23,099 nt of DNA. Source: Ministeria vibrans ATCC 50519. Its lineage: Eukaryota > Opisthokonta > Filasterea. The stretch's first letter is position 1. Every line of letters starts with the position of its first letter. The notes under the pieces were generated by a model. It did not search any database. It was not told where the DNA came from and was given only the letters and a program-made list of their open reading frames with translations. This document shows, in pieces, positions 1-10,200 of the stretch. Both the position numbers and the translations under genes were made by a program. Location of the stretch: NCBI GenBank assembly GCA_943704425.1, contig CALSCP010002654.1:11763-34861 (forward strand). The letters are read 5' to 3'.

Positions 1-3000
1 TTGCGTAATGCTGACTTGTCGGGCGCCAACCTCAACAGAGTCATCCTCAACGGCGCAAAACTTAATCGTGCAAAGATGGTGGGTGCGACGTTGATTGGCG
101 CGACGATGACTCGCTCGGACTTGAGCAACGCAGACTTGTCGGGTGCGGACCTCAGCCATGCCAAATTGGCTGGGGCAATTCTCAAATCGACCCTCCTGAC
201 CGATGTGAATCTGACAGACGCGGAGCTTACGAAAGCTGATCTCACCGCCGCGAACATGTCGGGAGCAACATTTGTCACAACCAACCTGAGCGGCGCTCTT
301 CTCAATTTTGCATACTTGTCGAATACCAAATTAAGCAGTGCCAACGTCTCAAAGGCCAAGTTTCAAGGTGCATGTCTGCAGAACTCGTCTATTACAGCGG
401 CACAGCTGGCTACGGTCGACTCTGATCTGGCACTCGCTGATTTGTCTGGAGTTGACCTGAGCAGGGTTTTGCTGCACAATTTTATTCTTCGAGACGCGAA
501 CCTGTCAGGCACAGTGCTGAAGCATGCTGATATGACGGGTGCTTATTTGAAGGGCGCTGACTTGTCGTACTCAGACTTGAGTGGTGCTAATCTACGCTCT
601 GCCGTCCTACACTTTTCTCAGCTTGTGTGTGCGAAGTTAACCAATGCAATCCTCGATAAGGCAGATCTCTCAGACGCAAATCTGTTCAAATCCGAACTGG
701 TCGGTACCCGCATGACAAAGGCGACTCTTGTGCGGGCCTTCTTGCCCAGTGCAAATTTGACTGGCGCCCGTCTGGAAGAGTCTGACTTATCCTACGCGAA
801 CGTGTCAGGTGCGTCACTCGTCGGCGTAGAGCTGACGCACGCTGTTCTCGTTTATGCGAACCTGTCTGGCACCAATCTGACGGGCGCCAACCTGAGCAAG
901 GCCCATCTCCATGGTACAAACTTGACGTCATCAACAATGACTGCTGCACAGTTGGCTTTGGTCCTCCCTGACCTAGCGGACGCCAATTTATCTGGCCTTG
1001 ACCTGAACGGAGTCAAACTGTCCTCATTCAATTTGAAACAAGCGAAAATGTCAGGCACGACGCTGAAGGGCGCCGAAATGGTGGGATCTGTCATGGAGCG
1101 TGCAAACTTGTCGAACGCTGACTTGAGCGGGGCGAAACTGAGTGAAACTAATCTTCGCTTTGTCGATTTGACGGGAGCGTCGCTAAAGGGCATCGAATTG
1201 ATTCGTGCTGATCTTTCGCACGTCAATTTGTCACAGCATGATTTGAGCGATGCGAACCTGAACCATGCGCAACTGCGAGGTGCAGATCTGTCAAGTGCAC
1301 GGCTGGTCGACGTTACAATGTTTTTCTGCGATTTGACGACCGCCAACCTGTCGGGCGCCAATTTAAGCGGCGCTGAGATGAGCAGCGCCATTCTGCAAGG
1401 TGCAAACCTGACCCACGCAGTTGTAAACGCTGCTCAGCTGAACATGATTGCAAAGAATCTGAAAAACACATACTTGACCGGTCTGAATCTCACGGGAGCG
1501 GTTTTGGATAACTTTATACTTGTAAATGCCCACCTTGACCACGCTTTGTTGATGAACGCTACGTTCGCCTCATCAAACTGCTCGGGAGCAGACTTTCACA
1601 ATGCAAATATGTCGGGTGTGACTGTGGAAAATGCAGACTTTACATCGGCAAATTTAGCAGACACGGTGCTCGACGATCACACAAACTGGTCGTCGACCAA
1701 TTTGAAAGACACACTATATGGTACGGCTAGTTTCAAACTTGAGCAAATACTTGTGGTTCAATTTTTCTTGCTTTTTTTAGAGGCACACGTGACGAACATC
1801 CTCCTGATGAGATTGACGGAGCAGGCGGAAGCCACCGCTGCTGGCACTTTTGTCACTTCGGAAGAACTTGATCGAATTCTTCGTTCACTTCAATCTACGC
1901 GTGACCCAACGGACGTCAAGGCAAAGGCTATGTGTGCACTCGAAAGTCTCGTCAAGAATCCGTCGATGCTTGAATTAGTTGGCTCTCGCTGTCAGCAGGG
2001 TAATTTATTGAATCCCTGTCGTCTTCTTGCCGCGCCATCAATGCGATCTGAATTGTATACACAGTCGCCAATGAGCCAAGAGAAGGCTGTTCGCATCATG
2101 GGTGCACTGTCCAAGTTTGGTAAGGCAGGAGCTGTCCCTCATGAGGGTGATGATGCCGAAACCATTGCCACTTACATCGAAGTACTCAACAGTGGCTCGA
2201 CTGAAGCCAGAAACACCGCTGCCTTGGGATTGCTTCAGCTGTCCACTGTGAACATTGGATCGGATATGCGCGTCGAGTACATCACGTCGCTTGGAAATTA
2301 CTTTCAAACCTCACAGGTTGACATTCTTATGAATGGGGAGTTGGTGGGAAAATACGTTACGATCTTTCGCAATCTGGCTCGCAACCCCCTGAACCATACC
2401 AAAGCGATGGCAGTCGAAGCAGCTGCACTTGCTGCATTTGTTAAGGTCGTGGAGAAAGGCTCTGTTGCCAGTGTCGTGCGGAGTGCTTTGGGTGCAGTTT
2501 TATTTTTGGCAGAGAATGAGGACAACCGACGAACATTTGAAGAGGTTGGAGGATGTGCGGTAATTGTGAAACTGTTGAATCACGATACGGATATGGTCTC
2601 GTCCGCCGCTGCGAACGCAGTGCGATATTTGGCGCGTGATAGTGTATTGGCAAGGGACGCCATCCCATTTGCCGGCGGTCTCGCTGCTCTTGTTTTGGTT
2701 CTGGAGAGTCGATCAACATATGTTCAACGATCCGCGATTCGCGCGATCATTCCTCTCTCTCGAATTGCCGCAAACCGGCGGCGGCTTTATGAGCTTGACA
2801 TTTATTCCATCCTGCAGAAAATCGAACATTTGCATGTCGATATCAAGGAAATGTCTGACCTGTATCTTGTTCTGGGGTGGCGTTCCTCTCTATCGCATGA
2901 TAGTTGTGCATGGCTCGAGATGACTATGTCTTTTTACTTTGTTTTGTTGTTGACGATCGGAGGTCTCGGAGGTTTTATATTCTGCAACAACCGAGCATTC

Positions 3001-3120
3001 AACATCATCCCTATCTCCATTAACATCATCCCTATCTCCATTGTCGTCGCCGTGGGAATATATGCGGTGTATTTCATGGTGTATCACCCCTACTGCGTTA
3101 TCCTTGAGTCGTACCAATGA
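1..3120 (+). CDS. Pentapeptide-repeat / ARM-like repeat membrane protein (5' partial)
   Basis: The frame is open from the first base, so the true start lies upstream; the stop TGA is at 3118-3120. Residues 1 to about 570 are almost all five-residue repeats of the A(D/N)LSx type, which fold as a right-handed quadrilateral beta-helix. Inside them a larger module recurs, marked by AAQL at residues 133, 315 and 477. Residues about 600-960 are alpha-helical repeats resembling ARM/HEAT, for example NAVRYLARDS and GGLAALVLVL. Two hydrophobic segments follow near residues 975-995 and 1002-1028, so the C-terminus is probably membrane anchored. A likely 60-nt intron at 1721-1780 sits at the border between the two repeat types; removing it leaves 1019 residues in frame. 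Function is unknown. A scaffold role is only an inference from the two protein-binding repeat folds. I am sure of the repeat classes, less of the membrane topology. Confidence 0.85.
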   Translation: MRNADLSGANLNRVILNGAKLNRAKMVGATLIGATMTRSDLSNADLSGADLSHAKLAGAILKSTLLTDVNLTDAELTKADLTAANMSGATFVTTNLSGALLNFAYLSNTKLSSANVSKAKFQGACLQNSSITAAQLATVDSDLALADLSGVDLSRVLLHNFILRDANLSGTVLKHADMTGAYLKGADLSYSDLSGANLRSAVLHFSQLVCAKLTNAILDKADLSDANLFKSELVGTRMTKATLVRAFLPSANLTGARLEESDLSYANVSGASLVGVELTHAVLVYANLSGTNLTGANLSKAHLHGTNLTSSTMTAAQLALVLPDLADANLSGLDLNGVKLSSFNLKQAKMSGTTLKGAEMVGSVMERANLSNADLSGAKLSETNLRFVDLTGASLKGIELIRADLSHVNLSQHDLSDANLNHAQLRGADLSSARLVDVTMFFCDLTTANLSGANLSGAEMSSAILQGANLTHAVVNAAQLNMIAKNLKNTYLTGLNLTGAVLDNFILVNAHLDHALLMNATFASSNCSGADFHNANMSGVTVENADFTSANLADTVLDDHTNWSSTNLKDTLYGTASFKLEQILVVQFFLLFLEAHVTNILLMRLTEQAEATAAGTFVTSEELDRILRSLQSTRDPTDVKAKAMCALESLVKNPSMLELVGSRCQQGNLLNPCRLLAAPSMRSELYTQSPMSQEKAVRIMGALSKFGKAGAVPHEGDDAETIATYIEVLNSGSTEARNTAALGLLQLSTVNIGSDMRVEYITSLGNYFQTSQVDILMNGELVGKYVTIFRNLARNPLNHTKAMAVEAAALAAFVKVVEKGSVASVVRSALGAVLFLAENEDNRRTFEEVGGCAVIVKLLNHDTDMVSSAAANAVRYLARDSVLARDAIPFAGGLAALVLVLESRSTYVQRSAIRAIIPLSRIAANRRRLYELDIYSILQKIEHLHVDIKEMSDLYLVLGWRSSLSHDSCAWLEMTMSFYFVLLLTIGGLGGFIFCNNRAFNIIPISINIIPISIVVAVGIYAVYFMVYHPYCVILESYQ
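1721..1780 (+). other. Probable in-frame 60-nt intron
   Basis: The segment starts GTACGG and ends in a T-rich tract followed by TTTTTTTAG, which matches the other introns in this window. It is phase 1 and 60 nt long, so it reads through without a stop. Retained, it encodes 20 mostly hydrophobic residues (GTASFKL...FFLLFL) that fit neither the pentapeptide pattern before it nor the helical repeats after it. Spliced, the join reads DTLYEAHVTN. RNA evidence is needed to settle it. Confidence 0.72.
3001..3042 (+). repeat. 21-bp perfect tandem duplication inside a membrane segment
   Basis: Bases 3001-3021 and 3022-3042 are identical. In the pentapeptide/ARM gene this writes NIIPISI twice in a row at the start of the last hydrophobic segment and lengthens it by seven residues. 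Confidence 0.95.
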
Positions 3121-3132
3121 AGATACAGACGA

Positions 3133-3138
3133 AATAAA
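3133..3138 (+). terminator. Polyadenylation signal of the pentapeptide/ARM gene
   Basis: AATAAA lies 12 nt after the stop codon in an A/T-rich 3' UTR. A second AATAAA occurs at about 3190-3195 and could be an alternative. Confidence 0.5.
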
Positions 3139-3509
3139 AATAATTTTATTAATAATATTTTTTAAACAATCACGATAATCCATTCCATAGAAATAAAGCA
3201 ACTTTTCAAGACGATTATTACCTTTGATTGTGCATCCTGCGATTTAGCTTGAAGCTTTTGCCCTAGCTAGGACTTCCAAAAAAAAAAAGCAACTTTCCAG
3301 TGATCTGCGAGGAGTGCTTACCCGTGTCGCATCTTCTACACCACCTCTTACTAATTTTTTCCCCTGCACTCCCGGCACGTATACTAACTCCTTCTTTCCT
3401 TTGGTTATTTTCTCCCTAACACTTTTTAAGAGAATACTAAATATTTAAAAAGTCTAAATGTGTGTTGTTACGGATAAATATATTAATTTTCGCGCAATGA
3501 GAACTATGA

Positions 3510-3553
3510 TAAAATCTAATATATTGTTAATATTCGCGCGTCATTAGATTTTA
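3510..3553. repeat. 11-bp perfect inverted repeat
   Basis: The arm at 3510-3520 (TAAAATCTAAT) is the exact reverse complement of 3543-3553, around a 22-nt loop rich in TTAATATTCGCGCG. A related direct copy of the loop, TTAATTTTCGCGC, lies just upstream near 3483-3495. It could be a MITE-like remnant or an AT-rich stem; its function is unknown. Confidence 0.7.
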
Positions 3554-3908
3554 GTTTAAGCACTCATTTTTAAAATATACATCCGGCGAATATTATTATA
3601 AATATTGCCTTGAACGGGTTAAACAGTACACGGCTTATTTGTACACACACTCTTTTTATCTTAAATTTAACCTCAGTGCGGGTTGTGGGGTGAGAGGGAT
3701 TGATGCCTTGGGTTTTCTTAGTCAGTAATGCTGCTAGTGATAGGCAGTGTTGTAATCAAGACTGGGAGTCTTATGTTGGCTTGTTGATATCAATAAAAGT
3801 CGCCTGAAAAGTTAATTAAAAAACTCTCTTTTACTTTTTTTTTAGTCAATACCACCACTACGCGTCGCGCGGCACATCGTGGCGCCCCTTTGCGGTGGAA
3901 CTGGTGTT

Positions 3909-3916
3909 TATAAATA
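3909..3916 (+). promoter_or_regulatory. TATA-like box in noncoding DNA
   Basis: TATAAATA is followed by about 250 nt of GAGAGA-rich sequence. It points toward the 3' end of the EGF receptor gene, so a transcript from it would be antisense to that gene or belong to a repeat remnant. There is no supporting reading frame. Confidence 0.25.
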
Positions 3917-4152
3917 CGGGAATGAGTGTGTCTAAAGAGTGAGAGACAGTCGAGAGAGACGAGTAGACAAAGTCACTTGAAAGTTTAATTCAAAGTAAAA
4001 GAGAGACGAGTGGAGAGAAAAAAACTTGTAGGAACTCTCGCTGAACAACCCGAGTGCGGATTGTGGGCTGAGAGTCTTGTACCAATGAAAGTTTAAATAT
4101 AAAATTATGGGGCGAGAGCCCGGGCCCTAGGATTTCCAAAAAAAAAAAAGTT

Positions 4153-4197
4153 CAAGTTTTTTTAAAAACTTGTCCTCTGGGGCAGAATTATAATTCT
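4153..4197. repeat. Two short palindromes past the EGF gene stop
   Basis: 4153-4172 is a perfect 9-bp stem with a 2-nt loop (CAAGTTTTT/AAAAACTTG). 4184-4197 is a 14-bp perfect palindrome (AGAATTATAATTCT). Both lie 28-72 bp past the stop codon of the minus-strand EGF gene, so they would fall in its 3' UTR. No AATAAA was found close to that stop, so these may mark the end region, but this is inference. Confidence 0.4.
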
Positions 4198-4224
4198 TTT
4201 GAAAAAAAAACACCAAAATGTTCA

Positions 4225-7200
4225 TTATGCCACCACCTCACTCTCGTCCATATCGAGATCAAAAATACTCTGCAACTTGGGCGCTGGCGTCGCAATGCTG
4301 TCTCGCGAGTCCTCACGCGGATGAGCCGAAATTAGCTCCACCATTGAGTGCGTGGTGCGCTTGTGCGAGGCAATGGCACTCGAACGACGACGACGCTTGT
4401 GCACCACAATCACCGAGACCAGCACGATGACAAGAAGCAGGAGAGTGCCTCCTGCTGCTGCGGCAATGACAATGATCAGCGATGTCGACAGACCGCCACT
4501 GTTGCTTGCGCCGGTGTTAGTGGCGGGCACATTGAATGCAGCAACAGTTGAAAAATGTGTCACGGTCACTGTAAGTGTGTGTGTCACAGAGTCAGTGGCC
4601 ACGAGGGTCGTCGATTCCCACACGCCGCCCGCGGGTGCGATTTTGACTTGAAGACGACCCGCGTTGACCAGCGCGATAAAGTCGTTGGTGCTCAGACCGT
4701 TGACAGTAACCACCAGGGTCACTGCAGTGCCAAAGCTCATGCTGGGCTCCAGGCGCCACGCATCAGAGACTAAAAAAAAATAAGAATACATTATTATGAA
4801 AAAGAAAACAATACACCAACAACGGTGTACCTGAAGTCCAGGAGGCAGCAGCCGCATCACTGACGTCGGTGGGAAGGGCATGGTAGACCTGGACAGTGGC
4901 TGGCGACGTGAGTGCACCCGACGGGAACGTAAGAGAGAGAGACGTGACGGAGATGGCACCGCCCGTTGCGGAGATACTCTTGGACGCGATGGGGGTGGTG
5001 TAGTCGATGGTCTGGCAGTGGGAGCCCTGGCGGCCTCCTGTGCAGCGACAGGAGTAGCCACCCACATGATCGAGACAAGTGCCGCCGTAGAGACAGGGCT
5101 GCGAGGCACATTCGTTGGTGAGGTCAATGTTGCAGAGGCTGCCCGTGGTCACGGATGTGCACACACACTCAAAGCCAACGCCAACTAGATTGCGACAGGT
5201 ACCGCCGTTGACACAGGGCTGCGAGACACACTCGTCGATGTTCACATCGCACAGTATGCCGGTGAAGCCAGCGGGACACGAACAGGTGAACATATCAACA
5301 ACATTGACGCAGAGACCGCCGTTGGTGCACGGTGATGACGCACACTCGTCCATCTCCGACTCGCACAGCTCACCAGTGAAGCCACTGGCACACGCACACG
5401 AGAAAGCACCCACCGCATCGAGACACGAGCCGCCGTTACCACAGGGAAACGAGGCGCACTCGTTCAGCTCGGTGGCGCACGTGAGGCCAGTAAAGCCCGC
5501 AGCACACACACACGCGAAGGCGTTGACCTGATCAACACACGTCGAGCTCGTGGTGCACGGCGACGAAGAACACTCGTTTGTATTGGTGTCGCAAACCAGA
5601 CCAAAGAAGCCCGCGACGCACGCGCACGAGAACGAATTGAGTTCGTCGGTGCACGAAGCAGCATTTTGGCAAGGGCTCGAGGCACACTCGTCAATATCCG
5701 ACTCGCAGAGAGTACCAGTAAAGCCCGCGACACAACCGCATACGAAACTGTTGACACTGTCGATACACGAAGCAGCATTCTGGCACGGAGCAGAGGCACA
5801 CTCGTCGACGTTTGTTTCGCAGAGACTGCCTGTGAAGCCGGCAACACAGCCACACGCATATCCATTCGCCATGTCACTGCACGACGCGCCATTCACGCAC
5901 GGCTGCGAGTCACACTCGTCGATATTAGTCTCGCACAGAGTGCCTGTAAAACCCGCAGCACATGTGCAGATATAACCGTTGGTGCTGTCGGCACAACTCG
6001 CACCGTTTAGGCAGGGGGTAGACGAGCACTCGTCGTTGTCCGTGTCGCACACGGCACCAAAAAAGCCAACAACACAAGTGCACGTGAAGGAGTTCACACC
6101 GTCCTGACAGGTACCGCCATTCTGACACGGTATCGACGCACACTCGTTAACATTTGTCTCGCACATCGCACCCATGTAGCCGGCCTGACAAAAGCATGAG
6201 AATGCATTGTGTAGGTTGTTGCATGATGCGCCATTCTGACACGGCATCGACGCACACTCGTCAATGTCACTCTCGCACACCAGTCCCGTGTAGCCAGGGT
6301 CACACGCACACGAGTACGAATTGATTTTGTCAGTGCACACTGCACCATTTTGACACGGTTGCGACGCGCATTCGTCAATGTTGGTCTCACACCGAACGCC
6401 CGTGTAGCCAGCGGAACAACTACACGCAAAGGCGTCGACAACATCGATACACGTTGCACCATTGATGCACGGTTGCGACGAGCACTCGTTGGTATCCGTA
6501 TCGCACAGCAGGCCAAAAAAACCCGACACACATTCGCACGAGAACGAATTGACATTGTCTACACACACGCCAGCGTTCTGACACGGCATCGACGCGCATT
6601 CGTTGATATTGGTCTCACATTGAGTACCAGCGTAGCCCGCATCACAGCCACAGGTGTATCCATTTATTTCGTCGATGCATGTCGCGCCATTCTGACACGG
6701 AGCTGAGGCACACTCGTCAACGTTGGTCTCGCACACGGCGCCCATGTACCCGGCAACACAGCTGCAGAGGTAGGCATCAAGCAGATTAGAGCAGGTTGCG
6801 CCATGTTGACACGGATATGAGGCACATTCGTCAATTTCGGACTCGCACGTCACACCTGCATAGCCAGCGACACACGAACAAGTGTAGCTACCACCGGCAC
6901 CGTTGATACAGCCGGCACCATTCTGGCAAGGAGAAGACTCGCATGGAAGCAGAACGGTAGCGCAGTCGGTACCGGTGAAACCAAAGGCACATATGCATGA
7001 GTAGTCATTAACTCCGTCGACGCAACTGGCACCGTTGCGACACGGCATTGACATGCACTCGTCAATGTTCGTTTCGCATGTGGTGCCGACAAATCCTGCG
7101 ACGCAGCCACACCAGAAGCCGCTCACACTGTCGACACAATTTGCATCGTTCTGACACGGCGATGAAGCACACTCGTCCGTCTCGGACGCACACTGTGGGC

Positions 7201-10200
7201 CAGAAAACCCTGCGAGGCACACGCAGGAGAAAGCAAAATCCAAGTCGACGCAAGTGCCCGCATTCTGGCAGGGCAGCGATGCACACTCGTCAATATTGGT
7301 CTCACACATTGTATCGGTAAATCCTGCCACACAAGTGCACACAAAGACGTCGCCGGAAATGGAGCAAGTGGCTCCATTCTGGCAAGGCATTGAAGCACAT
7401 GCGTCCGTAATGGTTTCGCAAAACTCTCCCGCATGTCCAACCATGCAGCCGCACGAGAACGAGTCGACGAGATCTGTGCACGTTGCGCTGTTCATGCACG
7501 GCTGCGACGCACACTCGTCAATGTCCGTCTCGCACAACGAGCCCGAAAAGCCAGACACACAAGTGCACGCGTATCCCGAAACCCCATCGCTGCAGGTCCC
7601 ACCATTCATGCACGGCTGTGACGCGCACTCGTCCGTCTCGGCGTCGCACAAGTCTCCAAAGAACCCGCTGGGACACGCGCACGTGAACGAATTCACCTGA
7701 TCCGTGCACGTTGCGCTGTTCATGCACGGCTGCGACGCACACTCGTCAATGTCCGTCTCGCACAACGAGCCCGAAAAGCCAGACACACAAGTGCATGCGT
7801 ATCCCGAAACCCCATCGCTGCAGGTCCCGCCATTCATGCACGGCTGTGACGCGCACTCGTCCGTCTCGGCGTCGCACAAGTCTCCAAAGAACCCGCTGGG
7901 ACACGCGCACGTGAACGAATTCACCTGATCCGTGCACGTTGCGCTGTTCATGCACGGCTGCGACTCACACTCGTCAATGTCCGTCTCGCACAACGAGCCC
8001 GAAAAGCCAGACACACAAGTGCATGCGTATCCCGAAACCCCATCGCTGCAGGTCCCGCCATTCATGCACGGCTGTGACGCGCACTCGTCCGTCTCGGCGT
8101 CGCACAAGTCTCCAAAGAACCCGCTGGGACACGCGCACGTAAACGAATTCACCTGATCCGTACACGTTGCGCTGTTCATGCACGGCTGCGACGCACACTC
8201 GTCAATGTCCGTCTCGCACAACAAGCCCGAAAAGCCAGACACACAAGTGCATGCGTATCCCGAAAACCCATCGCTGCAGGTCCCGCCATTCATGCACGGC
8301 TGTGACGCGCACTCGTCCGTCTCGGCGTCGCACAAGTTTCCAAAGAACCCGCTGGGACACGCGCACGTGAACGAATTCACCTGATCCGTGCACGTTGCGC
8401 TGTTCATGCACGGCTGCGACGCACACTCGTCAATGTCCGTCTCGCACAACAAGCCCGAAAAGCCAGACACACAAGTGCACGCGTATCCCGAAACCCCATC
8501 GCTGCAGGTCCCACCATTCATGCACGGCTGTGACGCGCACTCATCCACATCTGTTTCACACACCAGCCCTGCAAATCCGCTCGTACAGAAACACACAAAG
8601 TCATTCGTAGCGCCGACCGCACAGCTGGCACCGTTCTGACACGGCGACGACTCGCACGGTGGCACAGGCACAGTGCACTCAAGGCCGGTAAAGCCTGCTG
8701 TGCAAGCACAGAAAAAGGAGCCCGCACTAGAACCACTAATGCATGTGCCGCCGTTAGTGCAACGAGGCACCGCACAGCCGTCGACAGGTGCCTGGCAGAA
8801 TGTGCCGGTAAACCCGGCGGTGCAAGCACACGCAAATCCCTGTGTGCTCGCTGAACAGGTTCCACCACTCGCACATGGCGAGCTCAAACACGGATCCCAC
8901 TGGCTTTCGCACTGTACCCCTGTAAAGAGACCGGTGCAGTCGCAGCGATACGACGCCTCCAGGTCAACACAAAGGCCTCCGTTGTGACAGGGCTGCGATG
9001 CACACTCGTTTATGGCCAAGTCGCACAGAGTACCGGTGAAGCCTGGGTTGCAGCTGCAGGCAAAGCCACCACCCGGCGCAAACATACATGTTCCCGATGT
9101 CGCGGCACATGGCGACGAGGCACAGGGATCCTGACAGACGTACGACGACGTGAGATCGACACAGAGTGTGTTAGCGGGACAGGGCGATGAGAGGCACAGG
9201 TCAATGTCAAAGCAATCGAAGGTGCCGGCAAGGTTGCTACATTCAAACCCGACCGAGCACGGCGACGAAAGACACTCGTCAATGTCGCCGAGACATGTAT
9301 CTCCCGTGTAGCCGGCCATACATGTGCACACAAAGCGATCGGGGGCGTTGGAACATATGCCACCATTAGCGCAAGGCATCAGTCCCGTCCCAGTAAGTGC
9401 CCCACAATAGTCCGGGACTGTCTCGCAAAGGACTCCGCTCACACCAGCATAGCACGTGCACGCAAACAAAGTGGCGCCGTCCACACACGTACCGCCGTTG
9501 AGGCACGGCGACGAGGCACAATAGTCAACGTCAAACTCGCACTGATCGCCGTAGCGGCCCTCGGGACACACACAAGTGCCCAAGGGTGGCATGCATGTGC
9601 CGCCATTGGTACAAGGCGACGAGCCACACGCGTCCAAGGGCGTCGAGCAGTTGGTGCCAGTAAAGCCACTGGTACACGCACACGTAAACGACTGGAAGCT
9701 GGCACCGGCGGTGCACGAGCCGCCATTGTCACACGGGCTGGCAAGGCACGGATCATCAAAGTGACACTGCCCAGCATTTGCGCCGTAGTTCTGGTCGTAG
9801 CAGATGGACACCTGAAAGGGTGTCGGAAGCGGACAACTGCCGCCAAAGTAGAGCAGGAGTTGAATGCCTGCGTGCAATGGAAAGAGTAAAAGAACAGATA
9901 AAAAACACAAAAATTAATTTACCTTTGGGGTTCTTGGAGCCGAGCGAAGGATAAGTGACAAATTTTTGCTCGAGAAGCACCGGAGGATTGCACGAGAAGA
10001 GCGAATAGGTAGTCATGCTGTCGGTGAAGTCTTGCTGCAACGTGTACTTGCGGCCGACACGAAGCGGCGTATCGAACGTCTGGAGCAACTCCGGAGGCGC
10101 ACCGGACGCAAAGGGCTGTTGGGAGTCGACATAGTCGTACGACGCAATCTGGATGTAGTCTGCAAGGGCACAGTTGGGCACATTCTCGTTCATGCCCTGG

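Larger units (their letters stand above)
3260..4149 (+). repeat. Pair of A-tailed short repeats and a 22-nt repeat pair
   Basis: GCCCTA..GGAYTTCC followed by 11-12 A occurs at 3260-3288 and again at 4124-4149; the first copy has four extra bases. A separate 22-nt motif, AGTGCGG.TTGTGGG.TGAGAG, occurs at 3675-3696 and 4053-4074 with 20 of 22 matches. Shared 3' ends with A-tails are typical of SINE or LINE remnants, but no RNA-gene-derived head or reverse transcriptase is visible. Confidence 0.5.
3121..4224. other. AT-rich noncoding region
   Basis: This 1.1-kb stretch between the stop of the pentapeptide/ARM gene and the stop of the EGF receptor gene is much more A/T-rich than the surrounding coding DNA and has no convincing reading frame. 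It holds an 11-bp inverted repeat, two A-tailed short repeats, a 22-nt repeat found twice, a TATA-like box and two short palindromes. Together these suggest decayed repetitive DNA, but no intact transposon genes or paired long terminal repeats are visible. Confidence 0.7.

Noticed and set aside
2000-2064. Second intron in the pentapeptide/ARM gene (GTAATT..ACAG)
   Set aside because: Its length of 65 nt would break the reading frame, while the unspliced frame continues into good helical repeats.
3792-3916. LTR retrotransposon (AATAAA, TGGCGCCC like a primer binding site at 3880, TATA box)
   Set aside because: The order of elements is wrong for one LTR, the match to a tRNA 3' end does not extend past eight bases, and there is no second LTR or gag/pol frame.
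4218-5531. Plus-strand frames starting at 4218 and 5115 as separate genes
   Set aside because: They are opposite well-supported receptor exons, lack recognisable domains and show antisense codon patterns.
7254-8639. Series of plus-strand reading frames opposite the EGF array
   Set aside because: They repeat with the same 228-bp period and arise because the minus-strand EGF codons contain few stops in the other strand. The minus frame has cysteine spacing, signal peptide and splice logic; these do not.
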